Notes under the pieces: generated by a model
What the model saw: only the letters and a program-made list of their open reading frames with translations
Databases searched by the model: none
What the model was told of the DNA's origin: nothing
Assembly (NCBI GenBank): GCA_038501625.1
Contig: JAZAYU010001079.1
Location: 28,473-92,472, forward strand
Direction: 5' to 3'
DNA from: Corbicula japonica
Lineage: Eukaryota; Mollusca; Bivalvia; Venerida; Cyrenidae
Length of the DNA stretch: 64,000 nt
Position numbers and translations under genes: made by a program
In this document: one piece after another, positions 53,525 to 64,000 of the stretch
How positions within the stretch are numbered: position 1 is the first letter of the stretch
Layout of the letters: every line of letters starts with the position of its first letter

Positions 53525-54025
53525 ATTAAACATAACTGATTTTTTTTAATGTTGGTGCAAACTATTTTAAAAGACCATAATTTAAAAGAAATTACGACAT
53601 TTAAATTTTTAACAAATTATATTTGTTTTTATGTTTTTGTGATTGATCACAAATATAATTTAAGGTTTTTTTATTTCTAACTATTTTTCTTCTTTACTGT
53701 TCTAACTTTTCTTAATTATTGTCACGTATAGCAATCGTTTGTGTAAAGTTTGAAAGTTTGATGGAACTGGGTTTTGCCGTTTGCAAGATATTTTTTTCTC
53801 TTTTTTATAAACTATTAAATGATGAAAGGGCTACGCCTTAAGAACAAAATGTATACTACGTTTGTATTTAAGAATATATATATGGGCAATTTGCAAACAT
53901 ATAGAACAAAAACTGAATCAAATTTGTTTGGTACCACAAAGGCACCAAGAGTTAAAACAAAAAGATCGAAATATAGGCAGAAAAAGTTATTTTTCAAGAT
54001 TTCCCTGCAAATCTTCATACACTCC
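53525..54025. other. Unassigned AT-rich sequence
   Basis: No gene supported. Overlapping short frames around 53,815-54,061 on both strands lack domain character. Confidence 0.35.
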
Positions 54026-54029
54026 TACA

Positions 54030-54260
54030 GTTTCGCATTTGTCGTTCAAGCAGAGAATTAAGCATTGTACTTAATTATAAAGGTTATGCAGAGCGCTCAC
54101 GAATGTCAAAGAGTTAACATTGTAACTAATTGTCAAGACAATGCATAGCACTGCTAAATGTCCTGGTGACCTGGTCATTAAAGGATCATTGTTTGCAATT
54201 AAATGTAAAGGTAACACAGAGTGCTGCAGAATATTTACCGATTTAACCGATTTAATTTAA
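54030..54260. repeat. Degenerate copies of the 78-bp repeat
   Basis: TAAGCATTGTACTTAATT, ATGCAGAGCGCTC and TCGTTCAAGCAGAGAAT are diverged versions of units in the array at 55,560-57,960. About three decayed units, standing directly before family B copy 1. Confidence 0.65.
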
Positions 54261-54269
54261 CATATAAGA

Positions 54270-54910
54270 TGTAAAAAAAACATTTGCTGAACGTTTTAGT
54301 TTCTTCAAATTGCAAATCGTAACTCCTGGGCTGAAAATTTTAAAACTAAGATTTGAAACTAGTATTAACTCTCAAGCATCTGATTGGCTGAAATGGCGAT
54401 CAGTCGACATTTTAGCCAATCAGATGCTTCCGATTTGAGACTGGTTTCCAATCTCAGTTTTATAACCTTGGTGCCGCATGTGGAATGCTTCAGAAAACAT
54501 AGAGTTTAATAAATATTCAGCATATTTAGCTTTTCTTATAGATCAAAGGAACGAAAATATAACTGCCATTTGACTAGTTGTTAGAACACTGGAATCGTTT
54601 GAAAGAATAGAATGTTTCTTTCATCAAGTCTTAAAATTGGTGTAGCATGTAATAGACCAAAGGTAATACTCTCAAACAGATATTATCATTTTGTAAGTAG
54701 TAACTTTTAGTTTATAAATCTCAAAATTGTTGTTAGCAACACGATCGTATCAAAGTTTGAGAAGTACAAAAAACAATAGTTGATACTAGTTAAGTGAAAG
54801 GTTGGCAAAAGTAAGGTGATATCAACACCCAATAACATGGTAACACTAATTGAGCATGTCCAAACACTTCAAGAAGCTACACATTCGAAAAGCCTGAATG
54901 AGTAACTTTC
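54270..54910 (+). mobile_element. Dispersed repeat family B, copy 1 right part
   Basis: Aligns with 58,010-58,520 and 60,680-61,180 in the same orientation, sharing AATGCTTCAGAAAA, GATCAAAGGA, ATTTTGTAAG-AGTAAC, AAGGTTGGCAAAAGT and CAACACCCAATAACATGGTA. Preceded by decayed 78-bp units. It is interrupted by a palindromic MITE. No coding frame. Confidence 0.7.
54332..54470. mobile_element. Palindromic MITE, copy 2, nested in family B
   Basis: Same arms and centre as 226-342 (GCATCTGATTGGCTGAAATG, GAGACTGGTTTCCAATCTCA, TTTTATAACCTTGG). The other two family B copies lack this block at the matching point (58,066 and 60,730), which brackets the insertion between CTCCTGGG and GGAATGCTTCAG. Confidence 0.8.
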
Positions 54911-55300
54911 CCACCAACGTGGTACATGTAACAAGTGAGAGTATTTTTTTTCTTAATCTGTACGTTGAATCACCAAAACAATGTTAATAATTACACCGAT
55001 GCTTGAATGAAGTCTCAGCTATAATAGTTAATGTTGACAATAGAGGTATTCATTGATTGTTAAAACTCATATGATATAGTTAATCAAAATTGAATGCTGT
55101 GAAAAACATCGTCACAAGTTTTCCATATGACATTCTGTTTCTAATTATGTTTCTAAACACTTCATGTTAGAACATAAGTTATGTGTATATGGGTCCTATT
55201 TTTTAACTTTTTTCAAAGTTCTTCCTGATTTTTAAAATGTGGATTCTTTGTATATATGTGTGTCCTTATTTAAATGCGTTTTACACAATGCATATTATTC
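54911..55300. other. Unassigned sequence
   Basis: AT-rich spacer between family B copies 1 and 2. Nothing recognised. Confidence 0.35.
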
Positions 55301-55304
55301 TAAG

Positions 55305-55500
55305 GCGTTGTCTGTCCGACTGCTTTACCGCCCGTCCGCCTTTGGACACATACTTGTCCGGACAATTACTCGACTCAACGAATATTACAGAAATCTTGTG
55401 TAAACGATTATACCACAACGTTTGAGTGCGTTCAGTCACAAAACACACAAGCATAAAATATTATTAATTAAAAGAATTAAATCACCACAAATAATTGTCG
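55305..55500 (+). mobile_element. Family B, copy 2 left part
   Basis: TTGTCTGTCCGACTGC and CCGTCCGCC are a decayed CTGT/CCGT tract. ACTTGTCCGGACAATTACTCGA matches 59,868-59,893 (shown shortened), and AAGCATAAAATATTATTAAT matches 62,200-62,219. The same order of parts occurs in the other copies. Confidence 0.55.
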
Positions 55501-55559
55501 GGGCAAGCATTGTCCTGTCGTTGAGGCAAAGAGGTACATTTTACTTAACTTTAGACTTA

Positions 55560-57960
55560 GGTTGCCTCCGCTGTCGTTCAAGCAAAGAGGTAAACATTGT
55601 ACTTAACTGTAGATATAATTCAGAACGCATTCAGAATGCCATCTTGCCTTTTTTGTTAAAGCAAAGAGGTAAGCATTGTCCTTAACTGTAGTGGTAATGC
55701 AGAGTATTTCAGAATGTCCTGTTGCCACTGTCATTTGAGCGAAAATGGTATCATTGTACTTAATTGTAGAGAGAATGCAGAACGCTTTAGAATGCAATGT
55801 TGCCTCTGTCGTTCATGCAAAGAGGTAAGCATTGTACTTTACTGTGGAGGTAATGCAGAACGCTTCAGCATGTCCTGTTGCCCCTGTCGTTATGGCAAAG
55901 AGGTAAGCATTGTACTTTACTGTGGAGAGAATGCAGAACACTTCAGAATGTCTTGTTGCCTCTGTCGTTAAGGCAAAGAGGTCATCATTGTACTTTACTG
56001 TGAGATAAGCAGAACACTTCAGAATGTCCTGTTGCCCCTGTCGTTATGGCAAAGAGGTAAGCATTGTACTTACTGTGGAGAGAATGCAGAACACTTCAGA
56101 ATGTCTTGTTGCCCCTGTCGTTATGGCAAAGAGGTAAGCATTGTACTTTACTGTGGAGAGAATGCAGAACACTTCAGAATGTCCTGTTGCCCCTGTCGTT
56201 ATGGCAAAGAGGTAAGCATTGTACTTAACTTGTGAGAGAGAATGCAGAACACTTCAGGATGTCCTGTTGTCGTTAAGGCCTGTCTTTATGGCAAAGTGGT
56301 AAGCATTGTACTTTACTGTGGAGAGAATGCAGAACACTTCAGAATGTCCTGTTGCCCCTGTCGTTAAGGCAAAGAGGTAAGCATTGTACTTTACTGTGGA
56401 GAGAATGCAGAACACTTCAGGATGTCCTGTTGTCCCTGTCGTTTATGGCAAAGAGGTAAGCATTGTACTTTACTGTGGAGAGAATGCAGAACACTTCAGG
56501 ATGTCCTGTTGCCCCTGTCGTTAAGGCAAAGAGGTAAGCATTGTACTTTACTGTGGAGATAATGCAGAACACTTCAGAATGCCTGTTGCCCCTGTCGTTA
56601 AGGCAAAGAGGTAAGCATTGTACTTTACTGTGGAGATAATGCAGAACACTTTGTTGTTAAGGCAAGAGGTAAGCATTGTACTTAACTTTAGAGGTAATGG
56701 AGAACGTTTCAGGATGTCCTTATGGCTTTGTCGTTAAAGAAGCAAAGAAATAACTTTGTTATTATTAGTAAAACAGAGTGCTGCAGAACGTCCTGTTTCC
56801 TCTGTCATAAACGGAAATTGTTAAGCATTGTAACAGTTATTGCAGAGACAATCAAGAACGCCGCAAAATTTCAGGTTGTCTTTGTCTTTAAAGAAAAAGT
56901 AATGCATTCTTACAGTTATTAACAGTAGAGTTAATGAAGAACGCCACAGAATGTCCTGTTGTCTCTGTCGTTACAGGAAGTCGTGTTGTCTCTGTCGTTA
57001 CAGGAAAGGGTTAAACATTTTTACAGTGATAAACAGTAGAGATAATGAACAACGCCGCAAAATGTCCTGTTGTCTCTATCGTTACAGGAAAATGGTTACA
57101 ATAATCAACAGCAGATATATTGAAGAACGCCGCAGAATGTCCTGTTGTCTCTGTAATTAAAAGAAATAGTTAGGCATTGTTACAGTGATACAGTGATTTA
57201 CAGTAGATGTAATGAAAAACGCCGCAGAATGTCCTGTTGTCTCTGTAATTAAAAGAAATAGTTAGGCATTGTTACAGTGATACAGTGATTTACAGTAGAT
57301 GTAATGAAGAACGCCGCAGAATGTCTTGTTCTCTCTGTAGTTAAAGAAAAGAGTTGGGCATTGTTGCAGTGATTTACAGTAGATGTAATGAAGAACGCCG
57401 CAGAATGTCTTGTTGTCTCTGTAATTAAAAGAAATAGTTAGGCATTGTTACAGTGATACAGTGATTAACAGTAGAGATAATTAAGAACGCCGCAGAATGT
57501 CCTCTTGTCTATATCGTTACAGGAAAGGGTTAAGAATTGCTATAGTGATTAACCGTAGAGATGATGAAAGACGCCGCAGAAAGTCCTGTTTCCTTTGTCG
57601 TTACATGAAAAGAGTTAAGCACTGTTACAGTGATTAACAGTAGAGATGATGAAGAACGCCGCAGAACGTCCTGTTTCCTTTGTCGTTACATGAAAAGAGT
57701 TAAGCACTGTTACAGTGATTAACAGTAGAGATAATGAGGAACGCCACAGAATGTCTTGTTGTCTCTGTGGTTAAAGGCAATAGTTAGATTTAAAGTGTTT
57801 AACAATAGCGATAATGAAGAAAGACGCAGAATGCCCTGTTGTCCATTGTTACAGCGACTAACTGCTGAGATAATGAAGAACGCTACAGAAAGTCCGGTTT
57901 CCTTCTTTTCCGTTTTACGTTCAAGCCATAGTTAGCCATTTTAATTTGAAACAGGTATTG
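55560..57960. repeat. 78-bp minisatellite grading into a diverged unit
   Basis: Units of TCCTGTTGCCCCTGTCGTTA, TGGCAAAGAGGTAAGCATTG and GAGAATGCAGAACACTTCAG recur every 78 bp (GTAAGC at 55,825 and 55,903). They are fairly uniform to about 56,690. From 56,940 the units become GAAGAACGCCGCAGAATGTC with TTACAGGAAA and AACAGTAGAGATAATG, about 80-90 bp. Since 78 is a multiple of three, Cys-rich frames stay open in places. I regard them as non-coding. Confidence 0.9.
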
Positions 57961-58520
57961 CAAAACGCTGTAGAAAGTCCTAATACATTGTATTAAGCGA
58001 GTTATAATTTTCCGAATTAGGTAAAGGAAAGTTTACTGCGTTTTGGTTACTTCAGCTCGCAAATCATATCTCTAGATAAATGCTTCAGAAAATATATAGT
58101 ACAATAAATATTTTACAAAACGTCAGTGGGCTATTAATGGCTTTTCTCATAGATCAAAAGGACGAAAATTCATCACCCATTTGAAGAATTGTAAAAACAC
58201 TTAAAGCTATTTTACTGAAGAAAATGTTTCTTTCATCAACTCTTAAATCTGATGAACCGTGTATAAGACCAAAGGCAAAAATCTCATACAAATTTTAATA
58301 TTTTGTAAGAAGTAACGTTTATTTCATAAACACCAAAACAGCAACGCGACCTTATCAAGGTTTGAAAAGTCGAAACAACAACAGAAAATATGTTAAGTCA
58401 AAGGTTGGCAAAAGTAAGGTGATCAACACCCAATAGCATGGTAACATTAATTGTGCGCAACAGAATCCCCAAGACGCTACACCTTTAATTAACCAAAATG
58501 AGAAACTCTTTTTCCAACTC
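57961..58520 (+). mobile_element. Family B, copy 2 right part
   Basis: Follows the 78-bp array and aligns with the right parts of copies 1 and 3 (AATGCTTCAGAAAATATATAG, shortened; GGTTGGCAAAAGTAAGGTG; CACCCAATAGCATGGTAAC). No coding frame. Confidence 0.7.
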
Positions 58521-58579
58521 CGCTGACGATCAATAGTACTTTTCATTTATAGAAAGTACACGCGTGCAAGGACACTAAA

Positions 58580-59140
58580 TACCATGTTCTACTAATTGGT
58601 AACTTGTATGGTTCTTAATATGGCGTAGTACATGTAGTAAGGTCATGAAAGTCAAACAAATGTTTGGTGATAATTATAACATATTAGGTGCGCTTGTGGT
58701 GATAGTTATAACATATCAGGTGCGCGTGTGGTGATAATTATAACATATCAGGAGCGCGTGTGGTGATAATTATAGCATATCAGGTGCGCCCTTGTCAGGT
58801 GTTATCAAAATGTGTTTATTTATAAGTATTAAAACCCCAGTTAGTGATTATAGACTATTAGGTGTTGTATTACAACATTTTAAAAAATGTGAACTTATTT
58901 TATTTTTTTTATTTTCTAAAAACCATGTTCTGCATGGAACGCGCACTAATTGGTAACGTGTATGGTTTTTAGAATGGCGTAGTAAGGTCATGAAAGTCAA
59001 ACAAGTGTTTGGTGATAATTTTAACATACATGTTAAAGATACGCCCTTGTCAGGTTTTATAAAAGTTTGTTCATTTATAAGTATTAAACCTCCAGTCAGT
59101 GTAGTATAGACTATTATGTGTAGTATTACAACATTTTAAA
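58580..59140. repeat. Direct duplication of about 280 bp with an internal 32-bp repeat
   Basis: 58,580-58,890 and 58,920-59,140 share CTAATTGGTAAC-TGTATGG, AAGGTCATGAAAGTCAAACA, GCGCCCTTGTCAGG or CGCCCTTGTCAGG, and TTTATAAGTATTAAA. The first copy contains four units of GGTGATAATTATAACATATC (32-bp period, 58,668-58,795); the second has one. Confidence 0.75.
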
Positions 59141-59770
59141 TAAAGGGGCTAGAATCATATAGGAAAATGTGAGATAATCTTCTGGGATGATTAAACTTAC
59201 CAGTTGACATCAAATAATATTCTTACAGAAATCATAATGTGTGACCAATCTTATTACTAGGACTACGTCATCAGCAGCTCTGGGGCATTTTCTGGTCCGT
59301 AGATACTGACACACAAATATACACTTCGGCAATGTTCGAACTACAACGATCGTATTATTTTTAATTTTTCTGCGTGAAATATTGGAGTACATAAAGTTTA
59401 TTTGAACTTGAAAAATAATAAGACAAAAAAAAATTGCACGTCTTTCTATGAAATATTTCTTAATATATAACATGCATGCATTTGGCAACCCCTGGCATTT
59501 AACAAGGTACGTTTAAAAAACAAAAGTCACAAACTCATCAGTTGCCGGTATATAATCAATTAACAAACATTGGTGTCTGTTCATTTATATATGGATTCTT
59601 CAGTCATTTTAAACAAATCTTTGCGATTCTGCAATCATTAGATTGCTCAGCTGTAACACAGAAGATACATGTTTGAGCATTTTAGCCTTTTTCGTTATAC
59701 ACTCTTTACATGTACAAACGCAATGGTCAATTTTGTGACTATGTTTTACCCCCAAACTCGTTTATGTGTC
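59141..59770. other. Unassigned sequence
   Basis: No gene supported. A minus-strand open frame of about 90 codons at 59,210-59,488 has no recognisable domain. Confidence 0.35.
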
Positions 59771-59829
59771 CATGGTTTACTAAGGCAAGAAGGGATTTCA
59801 ATGGCAATTTCTCAAAAAGAAGAACACAT

Positions 59830-59920
59830 TATTGTCTGTCTGTCTGTCCGTCCGTCCGTCTGTAGAAACTTGCTTGTCCGCACAATAACTCGAGTGAACA
59901 AATATTGCATAATGTAATGG
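59830..59920 (+). mobile_element. Family B, copy 3 left part
   Basis: GTCTGTCTGTCTGTCCGTCC followed by CTTGCTTGTCCGCACAATAA and CGAGTGAACAAATATT parallels 55,305-55,390. Confidence 0.5.
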
Positions 59921-59934
59921 TGCAAAAAGATAAC

Positions 59935-60430
59935 GTAATAATGTTGGGTGTTAATGCAACATTTGATGCATTATTATAACATAATGTTGAATGGACATAG
60001 CATATTGATGTGTACACATAACGGAAATGATGCACTGACATAAAGTAATGATGCATTAGTATATCATAATGATACACACACGTACAAAACGACTCGATGC
60101 ACCGACATAGAGTAATGATGTACGTACGAAACGACACGATGCACAGACATAAAGTAATGATGCATTAACATATCATAATGATGCCCACACGTACGAAACG
60201 ACACGATGCACCGACATAAAGTAATAATGCAATTACATACATGTATCATAATGATACACACACGAACGAAAAGACACGATGCACAGACATAAAGTAATAA
60301 TGCATTAACATATCACAATGATACACAAACGTACGAAACGACACGATGCACAGACATAAAGTAATGATGCGTTAACATATCATAATGATACACAAACATA
60401 CGAAACGACACGATGCACAGACATAACAAC
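59935..60430. repeat. 67-bp tandem repeat (about six copies)
   Basis: AATGATACACACACGTACGA, AACGACACGATGCACAGACA and TAAAGTAATGATGCATTAAC words recur at about 67 bp. Degenerate at the left. Occupies the array position of family B copy 3 but is unrelated in sequence to the 78-bp unit. Confidence 0.88.
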
Positions 60431-60679
60431 GTGTACTGATGGGCGAGCATGTTTGTGTGTGGATATAACGATATAGAATGTTTAACTGCGCATGTCTGTA
60501 CAGTTAGTTCACTAATAATGACTGAGTTAGAGTCTTATAACGATATTGAAATTGTGGCAGCAACGGCATTGCATGTATTTGAAATCATTTATGTATAGAA
60601 CAGTGTTATAAACTTTATACATGATCTTGAAGCTAAAATTACATAATTATCTAAATGCCATAGTGCCATATGCGGTTAA

Positions 60680-61180
60680 AGCAGTGATAACTAATTTCAT
60701 TAGAAATTGCGATGAACTGAAGTCGGGAATATCTCCAGATGAATGCTTCTGACAACAATAAATCAGTGCTGCAATAAATATTTAACATATCTTAAGTGGA
60801 CACAATAACTTTCATCATAGATCAAAGAATAGAAATTCACTTGCCATTTTATGAATTGTAAGAACACTAGGAGATTTGACAGAAAAAAATTATTTCACTA
60901 ACTCTTTAAACCGATGTACCGTAAAAAAAGACCAAAGAAAATGCTTTTAAACAGAAATTAGCATTTTGTAAGAAGTAACCTTTATTTTACAAACATCAAA
61001 ATTGTTGTGAGTAACGTGATCTTATCACGGTTTAAGAAGCTAAAACAGATGAAAATAGGTAAAGTCAAAGGTTGGCAAAAGTGAGGTGATACCAACATCC
61101 AATAGCATGGTAACACTAATTGCGTGTTATAGAATCTCCAAGAAACTACTAATTCTATAAGACTAATCATAGTTTATTTC
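60680..61180 (+). mobile_element. Family B, copy 3 right part
   Basis: Aligns with the right parts of copies 1 and 2 (GAATGCTTCTGACAA, ATTTTGTAAGAAGTAACC, AAAGGTTGGCAAAAGTGAGG, CCAATAGCATGGTAACACTA). Confidence 0.7.
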
Positions 61181-61665
61181 CTTCTTTAACTTCCTCCCCA
61201 AAAGGGTACTATTCCCAAAACTGACGTGAGTCTTCCCAATTCAATTCCCAATCCCAAAATCTACTGTTCCCAACAACAGACAGTGCCGTTTCCCTATTGG
61301 CAAGAGAGTTTTTCGCAAGAAATGTCGTAGAGTGTAAACAAACCATACCGTACAACAGGCAGTAACTCTTATCATCGATCCGGTTAGACTCTTACTCAGT
61401 CGTTATCAGAAAATAAAGTACAGACATGTGTACAGTCAGGCAGTCATTGCATTGGCAGTAACTTAATTCTAGCGTAACATTTACATTACTACAGGCTTTC
61501 CTGTTAAGGAAGCAGACCTTATGATTCTTTGTGAAGCTTAATATAACCCCTAGTGTGAATTAGCATGAAATATGGAAATTCCCTATTGTGTTTACTTTGC
61601 GACTAATTTTTCCCCAATTTCAAGATTTTACGATGCGAAAATTTCCCGATTGTAGGAGAAGGGGA
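61181..61665. other. Unassigned sequence
   Basis: TTCCCAA words are frequent at 61,200-61,290. No gene or named repeat. Confidence 0.35.
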
Positions 61666-61668
61666 TCC

Positions 61669-62260
<592 letters not shown>

Positions 62261-62621
62261 TTATGGCCTTGAATCAGACAGAGGTAATACATTGAGAAGC
62301 GTTAAACTCGGAGGTAGACGGCGTGGACAGTAATATGCATTTTATTTCTGCCAAGAACTGCTCAGTCATGACTCATGCCGAGTCAACAATATTTTAATAT
62401 TTGTCGTGTTTAACGGCTTCCAATCTTTTAATACGCTGTGAACTAATTATTAATTTGCCAGGTGTAAGTGTAAAGGCGCTGACGCCATATGGTGTAGGTT
62501 TTTTTTTATTTTCTAAATAACTACAGAATTGTAACGTGTTTTTTGCAGAAAGCCAGACGCTTTTGTACCTTGTGGTGTTTCATTCACATCATTTGATATT
62601 TACAGTAGCACTATTAAATAT
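62261..62621. other. Unassigned sequence
   Basis: No gene or repeat supported. Confidence 0.35.
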
Positions 62622-62781
62622 TTAAGGATTGAATCGATATTTGATGTTTTTCATTTGGGTATGGAAAACAGTTGGTCTGTTTAAAGTGTGTGAAGCCCGA
62701 AGGGCTTCACGCATACTTTAAACAATCCAACTGTTTTTCATACCCAAATGAAAAACATCAAATGTCGATTCAATCCTTATA
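62622..62781. repeat. Near-perfect palindrome of about 158 bp
   Basis: Arms of about 78 bases: AAGGATTGAATCGATATTTG and TTTTTCATTTGGGTATGG on the left, with their complements on the right, meeting at GAAGCCCGAAGGGCTTC. Only a few mismatches. It could extrude as a cruciform. It resembles a tiny foldback transposon. No clear target duplication. Confidence 0.85.
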
Positions 62782-64000
62782 TTTACACATATTTAAACTC
62801 TCATAAATACAGAAATTATTAGAAGAATTTATAATATAACGGCTTTTTCTTATTGCTGTTAGAACAGCCATGTTCACGACAAAGTGAATGACTGCACGCT
62901 TTTTCGCAACAACTCGTGGCAAAACGTGCATGCTCTGCGACGTCACAGGTCAAAACAATGTGCAACGTCCAATAAACTGTGAACGGTTTTTCTGGAGCCA
63001 CGCCTTTTAAACTATTACGTCACACTGTTCACCATTAGAAATTATGATTCCTTAGGTGAATAAGACTTCATCGTAGAGAATGAAGTTGAAGTGTAAATAT
63101 TTAAATCTCTGTCGTGAAACAAGTCAGTATTTACAAATGTATAATAAAAGCAAACAACCATTGATTTTCGGGCAAACACCGCTATTTTCTCCAACTTTCG
63201 TGGGAGCAATCACAATTGATAGTATGCTCGGCTATATCTCGCAGAAGCGATGCTAGTTCTATAACATGCCATATCTTTTATAATGTACCTGGACTACATT
63301 TTCCCGATATTTGTTTAGCTTTCTTGAGGATTGTGGCGGCATTTTCCTCAAAGGCGATGCTAGTTCAATAACATGTCATATCTGTTATAGTTTATTATTT
63401 AGAAATAGTTTATTATTTAGACTACATTTTCCCCTTTGTTTGTTCAACTTTTATACAGAGCAGTTTCAAAGTTGGAAGTTTAAACAGGGTTGGAAACATG
63501 CAATATGTTTCTGTTGTTATAAGCAGTGCTTTTACAACTACAGCTCTGTAATTTAATTTAAAAAAAAAACAGGCCTATTTTTACATAAACAGATGCCAAG
63601 ATGTCCTCTAACATATACGTACATGTATAAATGAATGTGATAATTTAACTATACAAACTTACATAAAATAGCCAACTGTTTGGAATGCAGTAATGTTAAG
63701 GTAGCCGAACCGTTTAAATAATGAACACATCCAAGTTCAAAATTATAATGAACCGAGATATCATATTATGAATTTTGCATTATACTAGCAACATTTTTTA
63801 GATTAAGTCTAACACTGAACAACTTGAACTTATTACAACTTGAAGTTGTTGGAGCGCGAAATTGCAAAATGTTCTCACCTCATAATGTGTAAGAAGTGAT
63901 TATTGCTTTACAATTTTAAGACGTTACAATGTAGGGTTCAAAGAAATGTTATACTGACAAAAGATAATCAAAACATTACCATGGTCAAAGTCCTTTATCC
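62782..64000. other. Right-edge sequence with a local duplication
   Basis: 63,245-63,320 and 63,351-63,440 share GCGATGCTAGTTC, ATAACATG-CATATCT and GACTACATTTTCCC. The second copy has an extra duplicated TTTATTATTTAGAAATAG. No gene supported in the rest. Confidence 0.5.

Noticed and set aside
55714..57160. Cys-rich secreted protein frames
   Set aside because: They follow the 78-bp minisatellite period, are interrupted often and have no signal peptide or conserved Cys spacing beyond the repeat.

Overview
The window looks like nuclear DNA of a marine invertebrate, most likely a bivalve mollusc. This is an inference from three things: AT-rich, intron-rich, repeat-dense sequence; a fibrinogen-related (FReD) gene with an N-terminal PAN/apple module; and a Polinton-type DNA transposon. 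There is no bacterial gene organisation, rRNA or CRISPR array. Only two sets of genes can be supported well: one host gene of about 24 kb on the minus strand, and the genes of a large self-synthesising transposon lying inside one of its introns.

Host gene (25,062-48,821, minus). Six exons can be assembled by hand. In order of transcription they are: signal peptide plus PAN domain (48,821-48,524); start of the FReD (45,450-45,376); FReD core (32,638-32,459; 31,773-31,709; 30,966-30,791); and the FReD C terminus with stop (25,208-25,062). All have AG/GT borders and compatible phases. The exception is one frame break at a run of ten A/T bases (30,871-30,880) in exon 5. A decayed copy of the terminal exon lies about 3.6 kb further along at 21.4 kb.

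Transposon (32,854-43,677). It has inverted repeats of about 546 bp that start AG and end CT, and an exact 6-bp target duplication (AATATA). It carries a chromodomain integrase with one intron (minus), an A32/FtsK-like ATPase with zinc fingers (minus) and a 1377-residue protein-primed family B DNA polymerase (plus). I find no capsid or protease gene. The element sits in intron 2 of the FReD gene.

The rest is repeats. By summing my own intervals, about 19 kb is tandem arrays (periods 46, 74, 81, 77, 35, 49, 51, 69, 73, 51, 78 and 67 bp, plus CTGT/CCGT and AAT microsatellites). Several arrays appear to be the variable core of two dispersed element families. Family A ends near 8.8, 12.4 and 52.5 kb; family B ends near 54.9, 58.5 and 61.2 kb. 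Within each family the right ends are related. In family A the arrays differ from copy to copy; in family B the first two copies share a related unit and the third has another. Non-autonomous DNA elements include two with exact 5-bp duplications (23.1 and 28.1 kb), a TTAA-flanked foldback family in two introns of the FReD gene, a TA-flanked 1.2-kb element holding a possible two-exon gene, a GATC-rich 0.9-kb foldback, and two copies of a small palindromic MITE.

Stretches 13.95-14.68, 19.8-21.35, 21.7-23.1, 29.8-30.6, 48.85-50.27, 52.5-53.15, 53.5-54.0 and 62.8-64.0 kb show no gene I can support.
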